64,000 bases of DNA, from NCBI RefSeq assembly GCF_010092445.1, contig NZ_CP048031.1, positions 1,984,001 to 2,048,000 of the forward strand, written 5' to 3'. This stretch comes from Shewanella sp. Arc9-LZ (GTDB taxonomy: Bacteria; Pseudomonadota; Gammaproteobacteria; Enterobacterales; Shewanellaceae). The translations under genes and the position numbers were made by a program. Within the stretch, counting starts at the first letter, position 1. Each line of letters begins with the position of its first letter. This document shows positions 9,323 through 17,673 of this stretch, piece by piece. Below the pieces are notes generated by a model. The model was not told where the DNA came from. It saw only the letters and a list, made by a program, of their open reading frames with translations, and made no database searches.

Positions 9323-10744
9323 CTATAGTGACTGTAAATATTGATATAGGGCTTTTAATAGCTTTTGTTTGTGTTCATTCTCGCTGGTTTCTTCGACCAG
9401 GTTCTCGAGTTTAATCACATAATCGGCATCCGATAAGCGTTGTTGACAGAAATCACGCCATTTACGGACTTCACTGTCGCTTAATGTTTCTGGATAATTA
9501 CGTGCCCGAAAACGAAACAACATTTCATTGATCCGCGGATCATCAAATTGCAATGCCAAAGCTGCTAAATTATGTGGTGCAGTATGGCAAATAATGTCCA
9601 TTTTTGTTTTATCAGCATGGCTGAAAAATCCACCGCTATATAGCATTAAATCAGGATCGGTGATCGGTTTACGATCTGATTCAAGTTCAAATACTTGGTT
9701 AAGCTTTTCGCGCAATTCTGGGTGGTTTTTTAAGCGTTTATATTGCTCACGTGCAAATGCTTTATCGAACTGTAATTTTTCAGCTACCTCGTCGTCAAGT
9801 AATTTTGGCGATCCGATAAAGGGACACTTGTTAAGGTGGATTTGTTTGAGTGGTATTGCGAGCTCATTTTCAGCTAAGTTTTGACGAGACGTATACATAC
9901 GGTCGTTTATTTCTTGAGCAGATAATTCTAATAATGGCGAGATATCCATGGCCAAATTAACGCATATCACCGCATTTTTATTAGTTGGGTGATATGCCAC
10001 TGGCGCGATTAACGTAGTACAGCCTTGCAGCGCACTAATTTTTGAACTGACATGAACCAAAGGCTGCATTTTAAGGACATCAATATGATCCGCAACCGCT
10101 TGTTTACGCCTTAAATTAAAATAATATTCGTACAGCTTGGGTTGTGTCTGCTTTATCAGTTTAGCCATAGCAATCGTGGCATAAACGTCTGACATAGCAT
10201 CATGGGCTTTTTCATGACTTAAACCATTCGCTTGGGTGAGTAACTCTAGCTTGAAACTCGGTGAGCCATCTTCTTTCTTCGGCCAATTTATTCCGTCTGG
10301 ACGAAATGCATAGCAAGCTCGAACTAAATCAATGATATCCCAACGAGAATTACCGTTTTGCCATTCTCGCGCGTAAGGGTCTATAAAATTACGATAGAAA
10401 CCATAGCGACTGACCTCATCATCAAAACGTAATGAGTTATAGCCCACAACACAGGTGCTGGGTTGGCTAAACAGCGTATTAATACGTTTCATAAACTCAG
10501 CTTCTGGTACGCCCTTAAGGTTGGCCAGTTGTGGGGTTATCCCCGTAATTAATATGGCTTCGGGAGACGGTAAATAGTCAGGCGCGAGTTTGCAATAAAA
10601 GGTTTCAGGCTCACCGATAATGTTGAGTTCTAAATCGGTTCGAATACCCGCAAACTGAGACGGACGATCTTTGCTTGGGTTTGCCCCGAATGTTTCATAA
10701 TCGTGCCAGTAAAGTGATGGGGTTTCTTCATGATTTATTTTCAT
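9323..10744 (-). CDS. sbcB: Exodeoxyribonuclease I
   Basis: Single-strand-specific 3'-5' DNA exonuclease of the DEDD family, involved in recombination and mismatch repair. The acidic motifs are visible: HDYETFG near the start, NSLRFDDEVSRYGFYRN, and HDAMSDVYATIA. The C-terminal SH3-like and helical parts are present. Length 473 is normal. The prophage lies about 108 bases upstream of its start, so the prophage end now supplies the DNA just beyond the sbcB promoter region. Confidence 0.96.
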   Translation of the reverse strand: MKINHEETPSLYWHDYETFGANPSKDRPSQFAGIRTDLELNIIGEPETFYCKLAPDYLPSPEAILITGITPQLANLKGVPEAEFMKRINTLFSQPSTCVVGYNSLRFDDEVSRYGFYRNFIDPYAREWQNGNSRWDIIDLVRACYAFRPDGINWPKKEDGSPSFKLELLTQANGLSHEKAHDAMSDVYATIAMAKLIKQTQPKLYEYYFNLRRKQAVADHIDVLKMQPLVHVSSKISALQGCTTLIAPVAYHPTNKNAVICVNLAMDISPLLELSAQEINDRMYTSRQNLAENELAIPLKQIHLNKCPFIGSPKLLDDEVAEKLQFDKAFAREQYKRLKNHPELREKLNQVFELESDRKPITDPDLMLYSGGFFSHADKTKMDIICHTAPHNLAALALQFDDPRINEMLFRFRARNYPETLSDSEVRKWRDFCQQRLSDADYVIKLENLVEETSENEHKQKLLKALYQYLQSL

Positions 10745-10845
10745 TTTATTCTGCTCATTTTTGCATTTAACTTTATGTAAATCATGGTTAAATCCGCTTT
10801 AAACCTTTCATTCTAATTTAGTTGGTTTTCTTGTGCTGCTTTAGC

Positions 10846-10872
10846 TTCCGCGTACACCTGTGTGTACATATT
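10846..10872. other. Candidate left attachment site
   Basis: Holds GTACACCTGTGTGTACA at 10852-10868, 63 bases before the integrase start. The right candidate has GTACACCTCTGCGTACA. The sites share an 8-bp core GTACACCT and differ at two later positions. The left flank reads GCGTACA, as does the right half of the right site, suggesting both are bacterial half-sites. Confidence 0.6.
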
Positions 10873-10930
10873 TGGTTTTGTGTCATAAACTCATTATATC
10901 GAGTAATAAATCTGTACACGGATTTTTTAA

Positions 10931-12142
10931 ATGTCTTTATCTGACACGCAGTTACGTTCTATAAACGGAAAACCATATACTGGTAAGCCTGAGATTGCTG
11001 ACCGTGACGGTTTAAGTGTCCGCATTAGTAATGCCGGCACTATAACTTGGCAGTACCGCTTCCGTTTTCGTTCTTCTGTTGGACGTCTAACATTAGGTCG
11101 CTATCCTGATGTTAAATTATCTGAAGCTCGAAAATTCGTACCTGAACTGAGAAACGCATTAGCGAATGATACAGATCCAAGAGTGTATTGGAAACAACGC
11201 AATACAAGAAGAGGCAAAGTGAATGTCAGATATTGCTGCGAACAGTTTTTACTTAAACAAGGTAGTTCGTTAAAACCTGGAACGATTGCTACCTATCAAT
11301 CATGTTTTCGTGTGCATTTGTTTGATGCTTTTGATGATAGGTTAGTTGATGATATTACACTTGGAGAATGGATTGACTTTTTTGATGAGAAATCAAAAGT
11401 GAGTCGAGTAACCTCTGGCGCGATACTGAAACAGTTAAAGACAATACTAAATTGGTCTGTAAGAAGACAATTAATCAAATCGGTTGATGTGTTACAGCTT
11501 AGAGTATCAGACATTGGCTCTGCCTCCACAGTTGGCTCTCGAGTGTTAACCGTACTCGAATGCGGGAAAATTTGGCGTGAGTTAGACAAAACAAGAGCAA
11601 CAAGAACCATCACCAATTCTATAAAGGCTTGCATGATGACAGGGGCGAGGGTGTCTGAGCTACTTAAATCAAGTCGTGCTGATTTTGACTTAGACAGCAT
11701 GGTGTGGACTGTTCCGGTTGTTAACAGTAAAACTAACCAACCTATCAGGCGGCCAATAAGCCCAGCTTTACTCGATCTGCTTCAAGAACAATGGTCTTTA
11801 CATCGCTCTCAATGGACTTTTCCTGCACCAAATGACTTTAAAAGACCTGTTGGTATTGCGTCGGTTAATAAATTAGTCAGAGAAATCAGACCAAGAGTAG
11901 ATATTCCAGACTGGAGACTGCATGATTTCAGAAGAACTATTTCAACGAGACTTTCTGAGCTTGGTGTTTTGCCGCATGTAACAGAAAAAATGCTAGGTCA
12001 TGTCCTTGGTGGTGTGATGGCTGTTTATAACAAGCATGATTGGCTAGATGAGCAAGCAGCAGCATACCAAATGTGGACGGAAAAACTGCTGCTGTCTGCT
12101 AAAGGGGATAGAAATGCAATGTTGTTGGATACCTTGCCTTAA
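10931..12142 (+). CDS. Tyrosine recombinase, phage integrase
   Basis: Site-specific recombinase expected to integrate and excise the prophage. The N-terminal ~100 residues have the P4/DUF4102-type arm-binding form (LSVRISNAGTITWQYRFRF, LGRYPDVKLSEAR). The C-terminal catalytic domain shows Arg in TGARVSELL, HDFRR, GHVLGG and the nucleophile Tyr in MAVYNKHDW. It lies just inside the left attachment site, the usual place. The adjacent small gene on the opposite strand is an AlpA-like candidate excisionase. Confidence 0.93.
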   Translation: MSLSDTQLRSINGKPYTGKPEIADRDGLSVRISNAGTITWQYRFRFRSSVGRLTLGRYPDVKLSEARKFVPELRNALANDTDPRVYWKQRNTRRGKVNVRYCCEQFLLKQGSSLKPGTIATYQSCFRVHLFDAFDDRLVDDITLGEWIDFFDEKSKVSRVTSGAILKQLKTILNWSVRRQLIKSVDVLQLRVSDIGSASTVGSRVLTVLECGKIWRELDKTRATRTITNSIKACMMTGARVSELLKSSRADFDLDSMVWTVPVVNSKTNQPIRRPISPALLDLLQEQWSLHRSQWTFPAPNDFKRPVGIASVNKLVREIRPRVDIPDWRLHDFRRTISTRLSELGVLPHVTEKMLGHVLGGVMAVYNKHDWLDEQAAAYQMWTEKLLLSAKGDRNAMLLDTLP

Positions 12143-12360
12143 GATGCCAATTGCTCTTCATCCCACTTTTTAAGTGCTTGTATGTTGTAAAATCGCCCAT
12201 TATGGATTGGGTTTGGGAAACCAAGAGTTTTGCGCCACTTCCATAATGTAGCAGTAGAGCCGATCCGATAACGCACCATGACTTCTTTGGTGTTGAGGAA
12301 CAATGGTTCTTGTTGTATTCCTGTATTGGTGTGACTTTCTTGTTGATTTAAATTACTCAT
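12139..12360 (-). CDS. AlpA/Xis-like DNA-binding protein
   Basis: A 73-residue protein with a MerR/AlpA-type winged helix: FLNTKEVMVRYRIGSTATLWKWRKTLGFPNPIHNGRFYNIQALKKWDEE. Members act as excisionases or regulators of integrase genes. It is the last gene of the leftward early operon and overlaps the integrase stop by four bases in convergent orientation, which favours an excisionase role. TAATG overlap with the small gene upstream shows translational coupling. Confidence 0.85.
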   Translation of the reverse strand: MSNLNQQESHTNTGIQQEPLFLNTKEVMVRYRIGSTATLWKWRKTLGFPNPIHNGRFYNIQALKKWDEEQLAS

Positions 12361-12485
12361 TATTGACCTTCCTTTTTAAGCTTTTCTGCTAGTGTTTTCA
12401 TGTAATGCTGGCATGAGCCGACCTGATCCCGGGGAAGGGCATACCATTGTTTTAATGCTTCTTTGATAACGTCTGACTTTTTCAT
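12360..12485 (-). CDS. Small phage protein, 41 residues
   Basis: Reads from ATG 12485 to TAA at 12360-12362. The ATG overlaps the TGA of the gene before it (ATGA) and the TAA overlaps the ATG of the AlpA-like gene (TAATG), so it sits exactly in the tiled operon. Sequence begins MKKSDVIKEALKQWYALPRD and ends in a Lys-rich helix. Function not recognised. The tight coupling on both sides is the main evidence that it is real. Confidence 0.7.
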   Translation of the reverse strand: MKKSDVIKEALKQWYALPRDQVGSCQHYMKTLAEKLKKEGQ

Positions 12486-12724
12486 GCTGCATACCCCTGT
12501 AGTCGTAGTTTTGAATCGGCGGTTGTCGCAAATAACTCAGCATCTGCTTGGGTAAAGTTACTGACTTCACTAGCGTTAAACGTTTTGCACATACCCCAGC
12601 CGTTGTAGTTGTTGGGTTTATAAGTTGCTTCAACTTGCTGCTGTTCGTGCATTAGCGTGAAGAACGGGGTTGATAACGTGACCACACCTTGTTTTGTACT
12701 GAACGTTTTGGTTACCTTATTCAT
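12482..12724 (-). CDS. Phage early protein, unknown
   Basis: An 80-residue protein (VVTLSTPFFTLMHEQQQVEATY, then KTFNASEVSNFTQADAELF). Not recognised. It overlaps its upstream neighbour by four bases and its downstream neighbour by ATGA, as do all genes in this leftward operon. A competing frame at 12376-12633 was judged a shadow. Confidence 0.7.
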   Translation of the reverse strand: MNKVTKTFSTKQGVVTLSTPFFTLMHEQQQVEATYKPNNYNGWGMCKTFNASEVSNFTQADAELFATTADSKLRLQGYAA

Positions 12725-13023
12725 GCTGCACCGCCTAATACCGCTTTTAAGTCTATTTTTGGGTAACCGTTAACTTGGTAACCCGCTACAGGGTGACCAG
12801 GTAATCGAATTTGGTGGTACTTGTAAGAATGAATAATCGTTCTACCAATCCCTTTTGCGAGATTAGTTAGGCCATTGCCCAATGCTTGCCAATAAAGACA
12901 ATCAAGTGCACCAAGTATCATGGCCACTTTGATTCGGTCGCCACTATGGATATTAAATGGCAACCCCACTTTTTGGGCGCGATAGTGGCCTAAGATATGG
13001 TTAAACGCTGCTTTCGATTTCAT
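12721..13023 (-). CDS. Phage early protein, unknown
   Basis: A 100-residue protein starting MKSKAAFNHILGHYRAQKVG and containing IGRTIIHSYKYHQIRLPGHPVAGYQVNGYPKID. I do not recognise a family. Start and stop overlap the neighbours, so it is translated as part of the leftward early operon under PL. Confidence 0.7.
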   Translation of the reverse strand: MKSKAAFNHILGHYRAQKVGLPFNIHSGDRIKVAMILGALDCLYWQALGNGLTNLAKGIGRTIIHSYKYHQIRLPGHPVAGYQVNGYPKIDLKAVLGGAA

Positions 13024-13287
13024 TTACGCCACCTTGCCTGGTTTAAGTTTTTGCCAATCCAGTTCTTTGATTTGTTCGACTGTGAATGTCACTTGCTCTA
13101 ATCGTGCTATTGCCCGTGATAAATTGCTTTTTTTAACTTTGTTTCGAATAGCTGCCACCGAGTCTTGGTGGCCTGTGACGAAGTGGTCTTGTAATGCGGC
13201 CACTATGTCGGGCGATTCAATATTGGTGAGTTGCAATAGCAGCTGCAGGCGTTCAGCGCTTTCACCGCCTTGAATCAGGTATTTCAT
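13024..13287 (-). CDS. Phage early protein, unknown
   Basis: An 87-residue, mostly helical protein (LQLLLQLTNIESPDIVAALQDHF, KSNLSRAIARLEQVTFTVEQIKELDW). No recognised family. It abuts the gene below and overlaps the zinc-ribbon gene above by four bases. Confidence 0.7.
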   Translation of the reverse strand: MKYLIQGGESAERLQLLLQLTNIESPDIVAALQDHFVTGHQDSVAAIRNKVKKSNLSRAIARLEQVTFTVEQIKELDWQKLKPGKVA

Positions 13288-13931
13288 GCTGCTTCATCCT
13301 TGCGTTTAGTTGTCCATGTAACAGTGTGCACTGCTGTTAGCTCAAAGGTGTTGCCACAGTCATGGCACTCGCGATCGTCACTATCGCATTCATAATCATC
13401 ACAATCTGATTCAATAATTGCTTTACAGTGAGGACAGGTGATTTCATCATTACTATAAAAATCCCACTCGTTATATTCATAATCAGCAACTCTTTCTAAA
13501 GCCTTTTCCTTTCTAGCTGTATCCTCTTTATCTGCGCATGGTTTACAAACCCAACCATTTTTACCGCCCCAAGGTGCCTCTGTTAGTTGTGAACGACTAC
13601 AACCACAGCTAGCACATACGTTGTGTTTGTCGCATTCAATATATGTCGTCCAATCACGCTGTTTACCGTTACATGATCCGCAGCCATTTACCCAGTACCA
13701 TTGACCGTCTATAAGCTCCGCGTAAATGTGTTTTTCAGGCGGTTCGATATAGATAGTGTCGGGTTTATCGTGCATTTTTATCTCACTGCTGTTTGATGGG
13801 CCACCCTCTGCACGGTAACGCTCAAAGTCACGATGGTCGTCACCGTGGTAAAAGGTCTGAGTGCTTCCATTGCGCATTCTTTGGGTGTACCCATCTAAGC
13901 GAGGGTCATTGATTAGTTGTGAATAGCTCAT
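13284..13931 (-). CDS. Multi-zinc-ribbon phage early protein
   Basis: A 215-residue protein with several Cys pairs: CGSC, CASCGC, CKPC, CPHC and CHDC. They fit two or three zinc ribbons, the last of the CPHCKAIIESD...CHDCGNTFE type. The N-terminus contains YTQRMRNGSTQTFYHGDDHRDFERYR. Zinc ribbons of this kind bind nucleic acid or protein; the function in the phage is unknown. Coupled by overlap to both neighbours. Confidence 0.7.
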   Translation of the reverse strand: MSYSQLINDPRLDGYTQRMRNGSTQTFYHGDDHRDFERYRAEGGPSNSSEIKMHDKPDTIYIEPPEKHIYAELIDGQWYWVNGCGSCNGKQRDWTTYIECDKHNVCASCGCSRSQLTEAPWGGKNGWVCKPCADKEDTARKEKALERVADYEYNEWDFYSNDEITCPHCKAIIESDCDDYECDSDDRECHDCGNTFELTAVHTVTWTTKRKDEAA

Positions 13932-14452
13932 GCTGCTACCTCAATCTTAGCCGTGTCATAAGCGCTTTTAGCTGCATCATACTCACTGCCGAATATCTCT
14001 GTTGCATCAGCAAGACTAAGGCGGGTGTTGAGATAAATAACGTCATCGTGAAGAAACAGTGAAAGAGGAGTAAAGAAACAATTGCCCGAGTTAGTGCCGA
14101 TAGCTTCCAGAAGCGGTTCGCGTGATACTTCATCGGGAACCATGGCGTTATATTTAGCTTTGATAGCTTCTAATGCCTCGCGGTCAGCAGCTTTCGGTTT
14201 GCCGTATTTAGGTGATGAAGCAAACGAACTTGCCGCTTTAGGCTTCATCCATAGGTGATTTTTTTCAAGTTGGTTAAAGTTGTGGAAATTGATTCCAGCA
14301 AATGAAACTCGTTCAACTCGGTTGCTAAAAATAGGTTTACCACCGAAGTGAGTTGCCAATTTAGTTGCTTGTTCAATAAACTCCGCTTTGCTTGTTTCAA
14401 ATGATTTAAATGCTTGTACTGCGTTATTGTTGGTAATTTTGAAGTAACTCAT
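13928..14452 (-). CDS. Phage early protein, unknown
   Basis: A 174-residue protein with a Ser/Lys-rich middle (KPKAASSFASSPKYGKPKAADREALEAIKAKY) and a LNTRLSLADATEIFGSEYDAAKSAY C-terminal region. Family not recognised. It overlaps the zinc-ribbon gene by four bases and lies 21 bases after the gene before it. Confidence 0.65.
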   Translation of the reverse strand: MSYFKITNNNAVQAFKSFETSKAEFIEQATKLATHFGGKPIFSNRVERVSFAGINFHNFNQLEKNHLWMKPKAASSFASSPKYGKPKAADREALEAIKAKYNAMVPDEVSREPLLEAIGTNSGNCFFTPLSLFLHDDVIYLNTRLSLADATEIFGSEYDAAKSAYDTAKIEVAA

Positions 14453-14473
14453 AATCGCTGCTCTCTTCGATTG

Positions 14474-14809
14474 TTAGCCTATGTAAGTTGCCCATTCCAA
14501 AACTTCTTTTTTGGTTTTAGGGTTGATACTTCCTGTTGGTTTTCGGTATCGAATTTCTATATCTCGACACTTTTCTTGTGCTTTTGTTAACTCTGAATAC
14601 TGCTTAGCTAAGCTTGGGGTCGATAAACTGTGGCTTAGTTTTTGTACTTTCATTTTGAAAAACAGTTCATCACGGGTTTTAGCTAGCTTTTGTTGGTATT
14701 CTTCAATAGTGAGTTCTCGTCTATTTGGATAAGTACCAGTGAACCTGCTGCACTTTTTATCAGCTGCTTTCTTAACTAATGTTTCACTCACTCCGAATAC
14801 AAAAAACAT
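14474..14809 (-). CDS. Phage early protein, unknown
   Basis: A 111-residue basic protein with a coiled central helix (IEEYQQKLAKTRDELFFKMKVQKLSHSL, LTKAQEKCRDIEIRYRK). Not recognised. It starts eight bases after the stop of the gene before it and is in the same orientation as the whole leftward early operon. Confidence 0.6.
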   Translation of the reverse strand: MFFVFGVSETLVKKAADKKCSRFTGTYPNRRELTIEEYQQKLAKTRDELFFKMKVQKLSHSLSTPSLAKQYSELTKAQEKCRDIEIRYRKPTGSINPKTKKEVLEWATYIG

Positions 14810-14817
14810 AGAAACCC

Positions 14818-14979
14818 CTACAAAACTTCTTTGACCGTTGAACTTTGTTGTAACTGTTGTTTAGTGCGTTGCCAGCCTTTAATTAAGCGCTTAAGGCATG
14901 GTGCTTCGTGGGGCCAAGTGCGGATCATGTCTTTGCACTTGGCTATTTCACGATCGCAGTATTCGTTTGCTGCACTCAT
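14818..14979 (-). CDS. Small phage early protein, 53 residues
   Basis: The frame is open to 15036, but ATG 14979 overlaps the TGA of the upstream gene (ATGA), matching the coupling used throughout this operon. The product (MSAANEYCDREIAKCKDMIR then RLIKGWQRTKQQLQQ) is short, helical and basic. Function unknown. Confidence 0.6.
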   Translation of the reverse strand: MSAANEYCDREIAKCKDMIRTWPHEAPCLKRLIKGWQRTKQQLQQSSTVKEVL

Positions 14980-15299
14980 ATACTCGCCCTCAGTTGGAAC
15001 ACTTTGCCGCTTTGATGTAATGGGGTATTGCGCCAAATGGTAATGCGGCCAGAGTGGTGGTTGTAACGCATGGCGAGGTTGTCACCGAGTTCACCGGCTT
15101 GGTTTTCAAATTGGCTTATGAACAGTTGGCTTGGATTGCTATGCATTAATTGGCGTTCAAGTTTTGCTACACGCAATGCAACACGTTCACAGTCCATTGG
15201 GTCTTGTTTGGTGGTGAGCAGGCAGGCAAAACGAATACTGACCAGGTGGAAATGTTCAGCACGTTGTTTGTCTGTTGTAGGGGTTTTTGTCAGTATCAT
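14976..15299 (-). CDS. First gene of the leftward early operon, unknown
   Basis: A 107-residue protein (FHLVSIRFACLLTTKQDPMDCERVALRVAKLERQL, RYNHHSGRITIWRNTPL). Not recognised. It is the first gene downstream of PL, so it should be made first after induction, the position of phage anti-restriction, recombination or regulatory proteins. Confidence 0.65.
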   Translation of the reverse strand: MILTKTPTTDKQRAEHFHLVSIRFACLLTTKQDPMDCERVALRVAKLERQLMHSNPSQLFISQFENQAGELGDNLAMRYNHHSGRITIWRNTPLHQSGKVFQLRASI

Positions 15300-15331
15300 T
15301 TTGCCGTCCTCAGTTATTGGGTACAGCTAAA

Positions 15332-15359
15332 GGTTAAGATAACTATACACATCAGTCAA
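15332..15359 (-). promoter_or_regulatory. Phage PL promoter with operator
   Basis: On the minus strand TTGACT (15359-15354) is followed after six bases by TATAGTTATCTTAACC (15347-15332). The rightward promoter before cro has the same order, TTGACT, six bases, TATAGTTTTCTTAACC. The shared block is the likely CI/Cro operator, placed between -35 TTGACT and a -10 of TAACCT at 17-base spacing. It drives the leftward early genes. Confidence 0.7.
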
Positions 15360-15450
15360 GGTAAAAAGTAAAGATTTCTATACTTTTTGGGTTTTGCTAG
15401 TTTTTTGACTTAATGATGGTATAAATTAATGATTGAACTAAGGAGGGTTT

Positions 15451-15867
15451 ATGGTTAGTAAATATTTGATGTTGAGTTCGATTTTTCTGGCTATACCAGT
15501 ACCTGTGAGTGCTGATATTTATAAGTGCGAAATAGAAGGGAAGCTTGTGATGCAGGATATACCATGTCCTGAAGGCGTTGATCAAAGCACTGTAAAAGTT
15601 GTCATCCAAAATGATACCTCAAAGAAGTACAAACCTTATCAACCAGCGCCTTATGATCCATCTGAATTTAGCGACTTTGAGAATCAACTGATTAAATCGC
15701 ATAAAGTAGAAGTCGGTATGAGTGTTAAGGCTTTGGAGTTTAGTTGGGGCACAGTGAGGAGAATAAACCGCTCAGCGTATGGGCCTGAACAATGGGTTTT
15801 TCAGAAAGGTATTTATCAGCGATATGCCTACGTCAAAGATGGGATTGTTGTTAATTGGCAGGATTAG
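15451..15867 (+). CDS. Secreted DUF4124-like protein (probable lysogenic conversion gene)
   Basis: A 138-residue protein with a signal peptide (cleavage near VSA). The mature protein begins DIYKCEIEGKLVMQDIPCP, the short Cys-pair start typical of DUF4124-type periplasmic proteins. It has a very strong ribosome-binding site (AAGGAGGG) and stands alone on the + strand between the two early operons, next to cI. This is a common place for a gene expressed from the prophage. A similar protein is encoded at 29864. Confidence 0.65.
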   Translation: MVSKYLMLSSIFLAIPVPVSADIYKCEIEGKLVMQDIPCPEGVDQSTVKVVIQNDTSKKYKPYQPAPYDPSEFSDFENQLIKSHKVEVGMSVKALEFSWGTVRRINRSAYGPEQWVFQKGIYQRYAYVKDGIVVNWQD

Positions 15868-15869
15868 AT

Positions 15870-16556
15870 TTAAAGCAACACCGAATACCAAAACACCTTA
15901 CCGATGATTTTGATTTGTTTGATGATTTCGCCTTCGTAGCGTTCGTCTGGCCACTCGTCGGTGTTAAAACTGCGAAGCCTTAAACCACCGCCAGGTAACT
16001 TGTATAGGGTTTTTATGCGTAACATACCATCGTGATTAATGGCGTACATTTTACCGTCGATCACGTCTGTTTGTGATGTATCTACCCCGACGGTTGAGCC
16101 GTTGGGTAATACCGGTTCCATGCTATTACCGCTAACACGCACACACGCGGCATTGGTTGGATCAACACTTGATTTACGCAATGTTGATTTTGCAAAGCGC
16201 AATTTAGGGCCATTGTAATGAGGTGCTTCAGCGATGCCATGTCCAGCAGCGAGTTCTACTTCCATATAAAACGGTATCTCTACTTCATCATCATTTAGCG
16301 GGGTGTTGCTATCCCATGTTTCCATTGGACCAGCCCATTCGGCATTGCTTGTTGGTTTTGATTCTTTACCAAAAAGAAGCCAATCTGTAGCGCATTGCAG
16401 GTGCTTTGCTAAATTGTAAAGGTTTTCACCTTTAGGCGAGGTAGCCGCAGACTCCCATTGTGAAATGGTTGCTTTTGTTACGCCTATCATCTTAGCAAGC
16501 TCTGGCTGCGTTAACCCTACGAGCTTTCTGCGTTCTTTAATTCGTTCATTCATCAT
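15870..16556 (-). CDS. CI-like repressor with S24 (LexA-type) peptidase domain
   Basis: Phage repressor of lysogeny. Residues 1-65 form an XRE helix-turn-helix (RKLVGLTQPELAKMIGVTKATISQWES). The C-terminal S24 domain has the catalytic Ser in GNSMEPVLPNGS and the Lys in MLRIKTLYK. An Ala-Gly pair in VELAAGHGI fits the RecA-stimulated self-cleavage site. It faces cro across a 104-base control region holding matched operators. Induction by DNA damage is therefore expected. Confidence 0.92.
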   Translation of the reverse strand: MMNERIKERRKLVGLTQPELAKMIGVTKATISQWESAATSPKGENLYNLAKHLQCATDWLLFGKESKPTSNAEWAGPMETWDSNTPLNDDEVEIPFYMEVELAAGHGIAEAPHYNGPKLRFAKSTLRKSSVDPTNAACVRVSGNSMEPVLPNGSTVGVDTSQTDVIDGKMYAINHDGMLRIKTLYKLPGGGLRLRSFNTDEWPDERYEGEIIKQIKIIGKVFWYSVLL

Positions 16557-16566
16557 AGTTTAGACA

Positions 16567-16589
16567 TCTTAACTAATTATCGGTTAAGA
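16567..16589. promoter_or_regulatory. Palindromic repressor operator near cI start
   Basis: TCTTAAC and GTTAAGA form a perfect inverted repeat with a nine-base spacer, 11 bases before the cI start. The half-site CTTAAC matches the TCTTAACC block in PR and PL, so it is probably the operator that controls cI itself. Confidence 0.65.
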
Positions 16590-16604
16590 ATCTGCTCCTT
16601 TTTG

Positions 16605-16647
16605 TTGACTTATTGGTATAGTTTTCTTAACCTTGTGTTTGGTGAAT
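16605..16647 (+). promoter_or_regulatory. Phage PR promoter with operator
   Basis: TTGACT (16605-16610) is the -35 and TAACCT (16628-16633) the likely -10 at 17 bases; TGGTATAGT is an alternative extended -10. The operator block TATAGTTTTCTTAACC (16617-16632) is shared with PL. A second CTTAACC/GGTGAAT pair spans 16626-16647. It drives cro and the replication genes. Confidence 0.65.
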
Positions 16648-16660
16648 ATTTGGAGTTGTT

Positions 16661-16846
16661 ATGAAAACAAAAGACGCAATTTTGTATTTTGGTTCTAAGA
16701 GTCAGTTGGCAAAAAACTTAGGGCTTACGAAAGGCGCCATTTCACAGTGGCCTGATGATGTGCCTGAGTTACGCGCTTATCAGATTGAACGATTAACCGA
16801 AGGTGTTTTAAAAGCAGATATTCCACAGCTTGAGCAAGTAAGTTGA
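16661..16846 (+). CDS. Cro-like repressor
   Basis: A 61-residue helix-turn-helix protein (DAILYFGSKSQLAKNLGLTKGAISQWPDDVPELRAYQIERLTEG) of the Cro/YdaS type. It is the first rightward gene after the cI-cro control region and has GGAGTTG as ribosome-binding site. Expected to repress PL, PR and the cI promoter early in lytic growth. Confidence 0.88.
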   Translation: MKTKDAILYFGSKSQLAKNLGLTKGAISQWPDDVPELRAYQIERLTEGVLKADIPQLEQVS

Positions 16847-16873
16847 TTTTAATCGTAAGCATGGAGAAAAAGC

Positions 16874-17467
16874 ATGAAACAAAGATCACGTTTAGATTTA
16901 TTGATGAAAGCCATTAATACGTGGCTTGAATTACCTAAAGTCAGCCGTTCGGCGTTGGCCACTGCGGTAGTGCAGGCGGTCGATGACTTAAAGCTAGCGA
17001 CGGTATTGGCTAAAGAGGGGATTTCGTTTACCTACTCGGATGATATTTACAACGATGCTCGAGTGAATGCGCAAAAGATTTTCCGTTGGCTTGGGCAGTA
17101 CGCTGACCAAAACGCGGTACCTGAGCGTTTGTTTTATGTTGAACAGGCCATATTGGCGGCGATGCCAGTTGAGTTACGCATTGGGTATTTAAACGATGTT
17201 TACGGCATGGTTGGCGTGACCGTTGTTGTTGACCATGTGAGTGATGCTATGTCGTTAAGTGCAGATGACATGGCGGCTACGTTAACCAAAGAAAACTGTG
17301 ATGCACAAGTTGCTGTTATTCGTTTAGGCATTAATCCAAGCCGTCATCAAGTTGAAACCGCTTACCGTGAACTACGTGAATCTCGCGGGGTGACATCAAT
17401 GTCTTTGGATGTGCTTGAGCGTAAGTTCCCTTATTTAACCAATAAATCACTTAAGTCGGCTGGTTAG
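16874..17467 (+). CDS. Phage early regulatory protein, CII position
   Basis: A 197-residue protein directly after cro. It begins KQRSRLDLLMKAINTWLELPKVSRSALATAVVQAV and ends with SPSRHQ-like and SRGVTSMSLDVLERKFPYLT segments. Position and size resemble the CII/toxin-YdaT slot of lambda-like prophages, but I do not recognise a firm domain. A GGAGAAA ribosome-binding site precedes it. Confidence 0.55.
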   Translation: MKQRSRLDLLMKAINTWLELPKVSRSALATAVVQAVDDLKLATVLAKEGISFTYSDDIYNDARVNAQKIFRWLGQYADQNAVPERLFYVEQAILAAMPVELRIGYLNDVYGMVGVTVVVDHVSDAMSLSADDMAATLTKENCDAQVAVIRLGINPSRHQVETAYRELRESRGVTSMSLDVLERKFPYLTNKSLKSAG

Positions 17468-17468
17468 T

Positions 17469-17672
17469 ATGGCTGATAACGTTGATGAAGCTAACAAAAT
17501 AGCTGAACTGCATTTAGCCAGCGAGTTAACCAAGGCGAAAGCGATTTTACCGCCATTGACTGGCCGTTGTTTTTATTGCGAGTCACCGACGGCTGAACGC
17601 TTTTGTGATGCAGATTGTCGTGATGATTATGAGCGCTTACAGCGCAGTGTACAGATGCGTAAACGAGGTTGA
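17469..17672 (+). CDS. Small zinc-finger phage protein
   Basis: A 67-residue protein with a C4 zinc motif, CFYC and CDADC (TGRCFYCESPTAERFCDADCRDDYE). This C-terminal form is seen in many small phage early proteins related to DUF2116/TraR. The start is two bases after the previous stop, so it is co-translated. Confidence 0.7.
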   Translation: MADNVDEANKIAELHLASELTKAKAILPPLTGRCFYCESPTAERFCDADCRDDYERLQRSVQMRKRG

Positions 17673-17673
17673 T

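Noticed and set aside
12376..12633. 85-residue minus-strand gene
   Set aside because: It overlaps two better frames that are tied to their neighbours by ATGA and TAATG overlaps.
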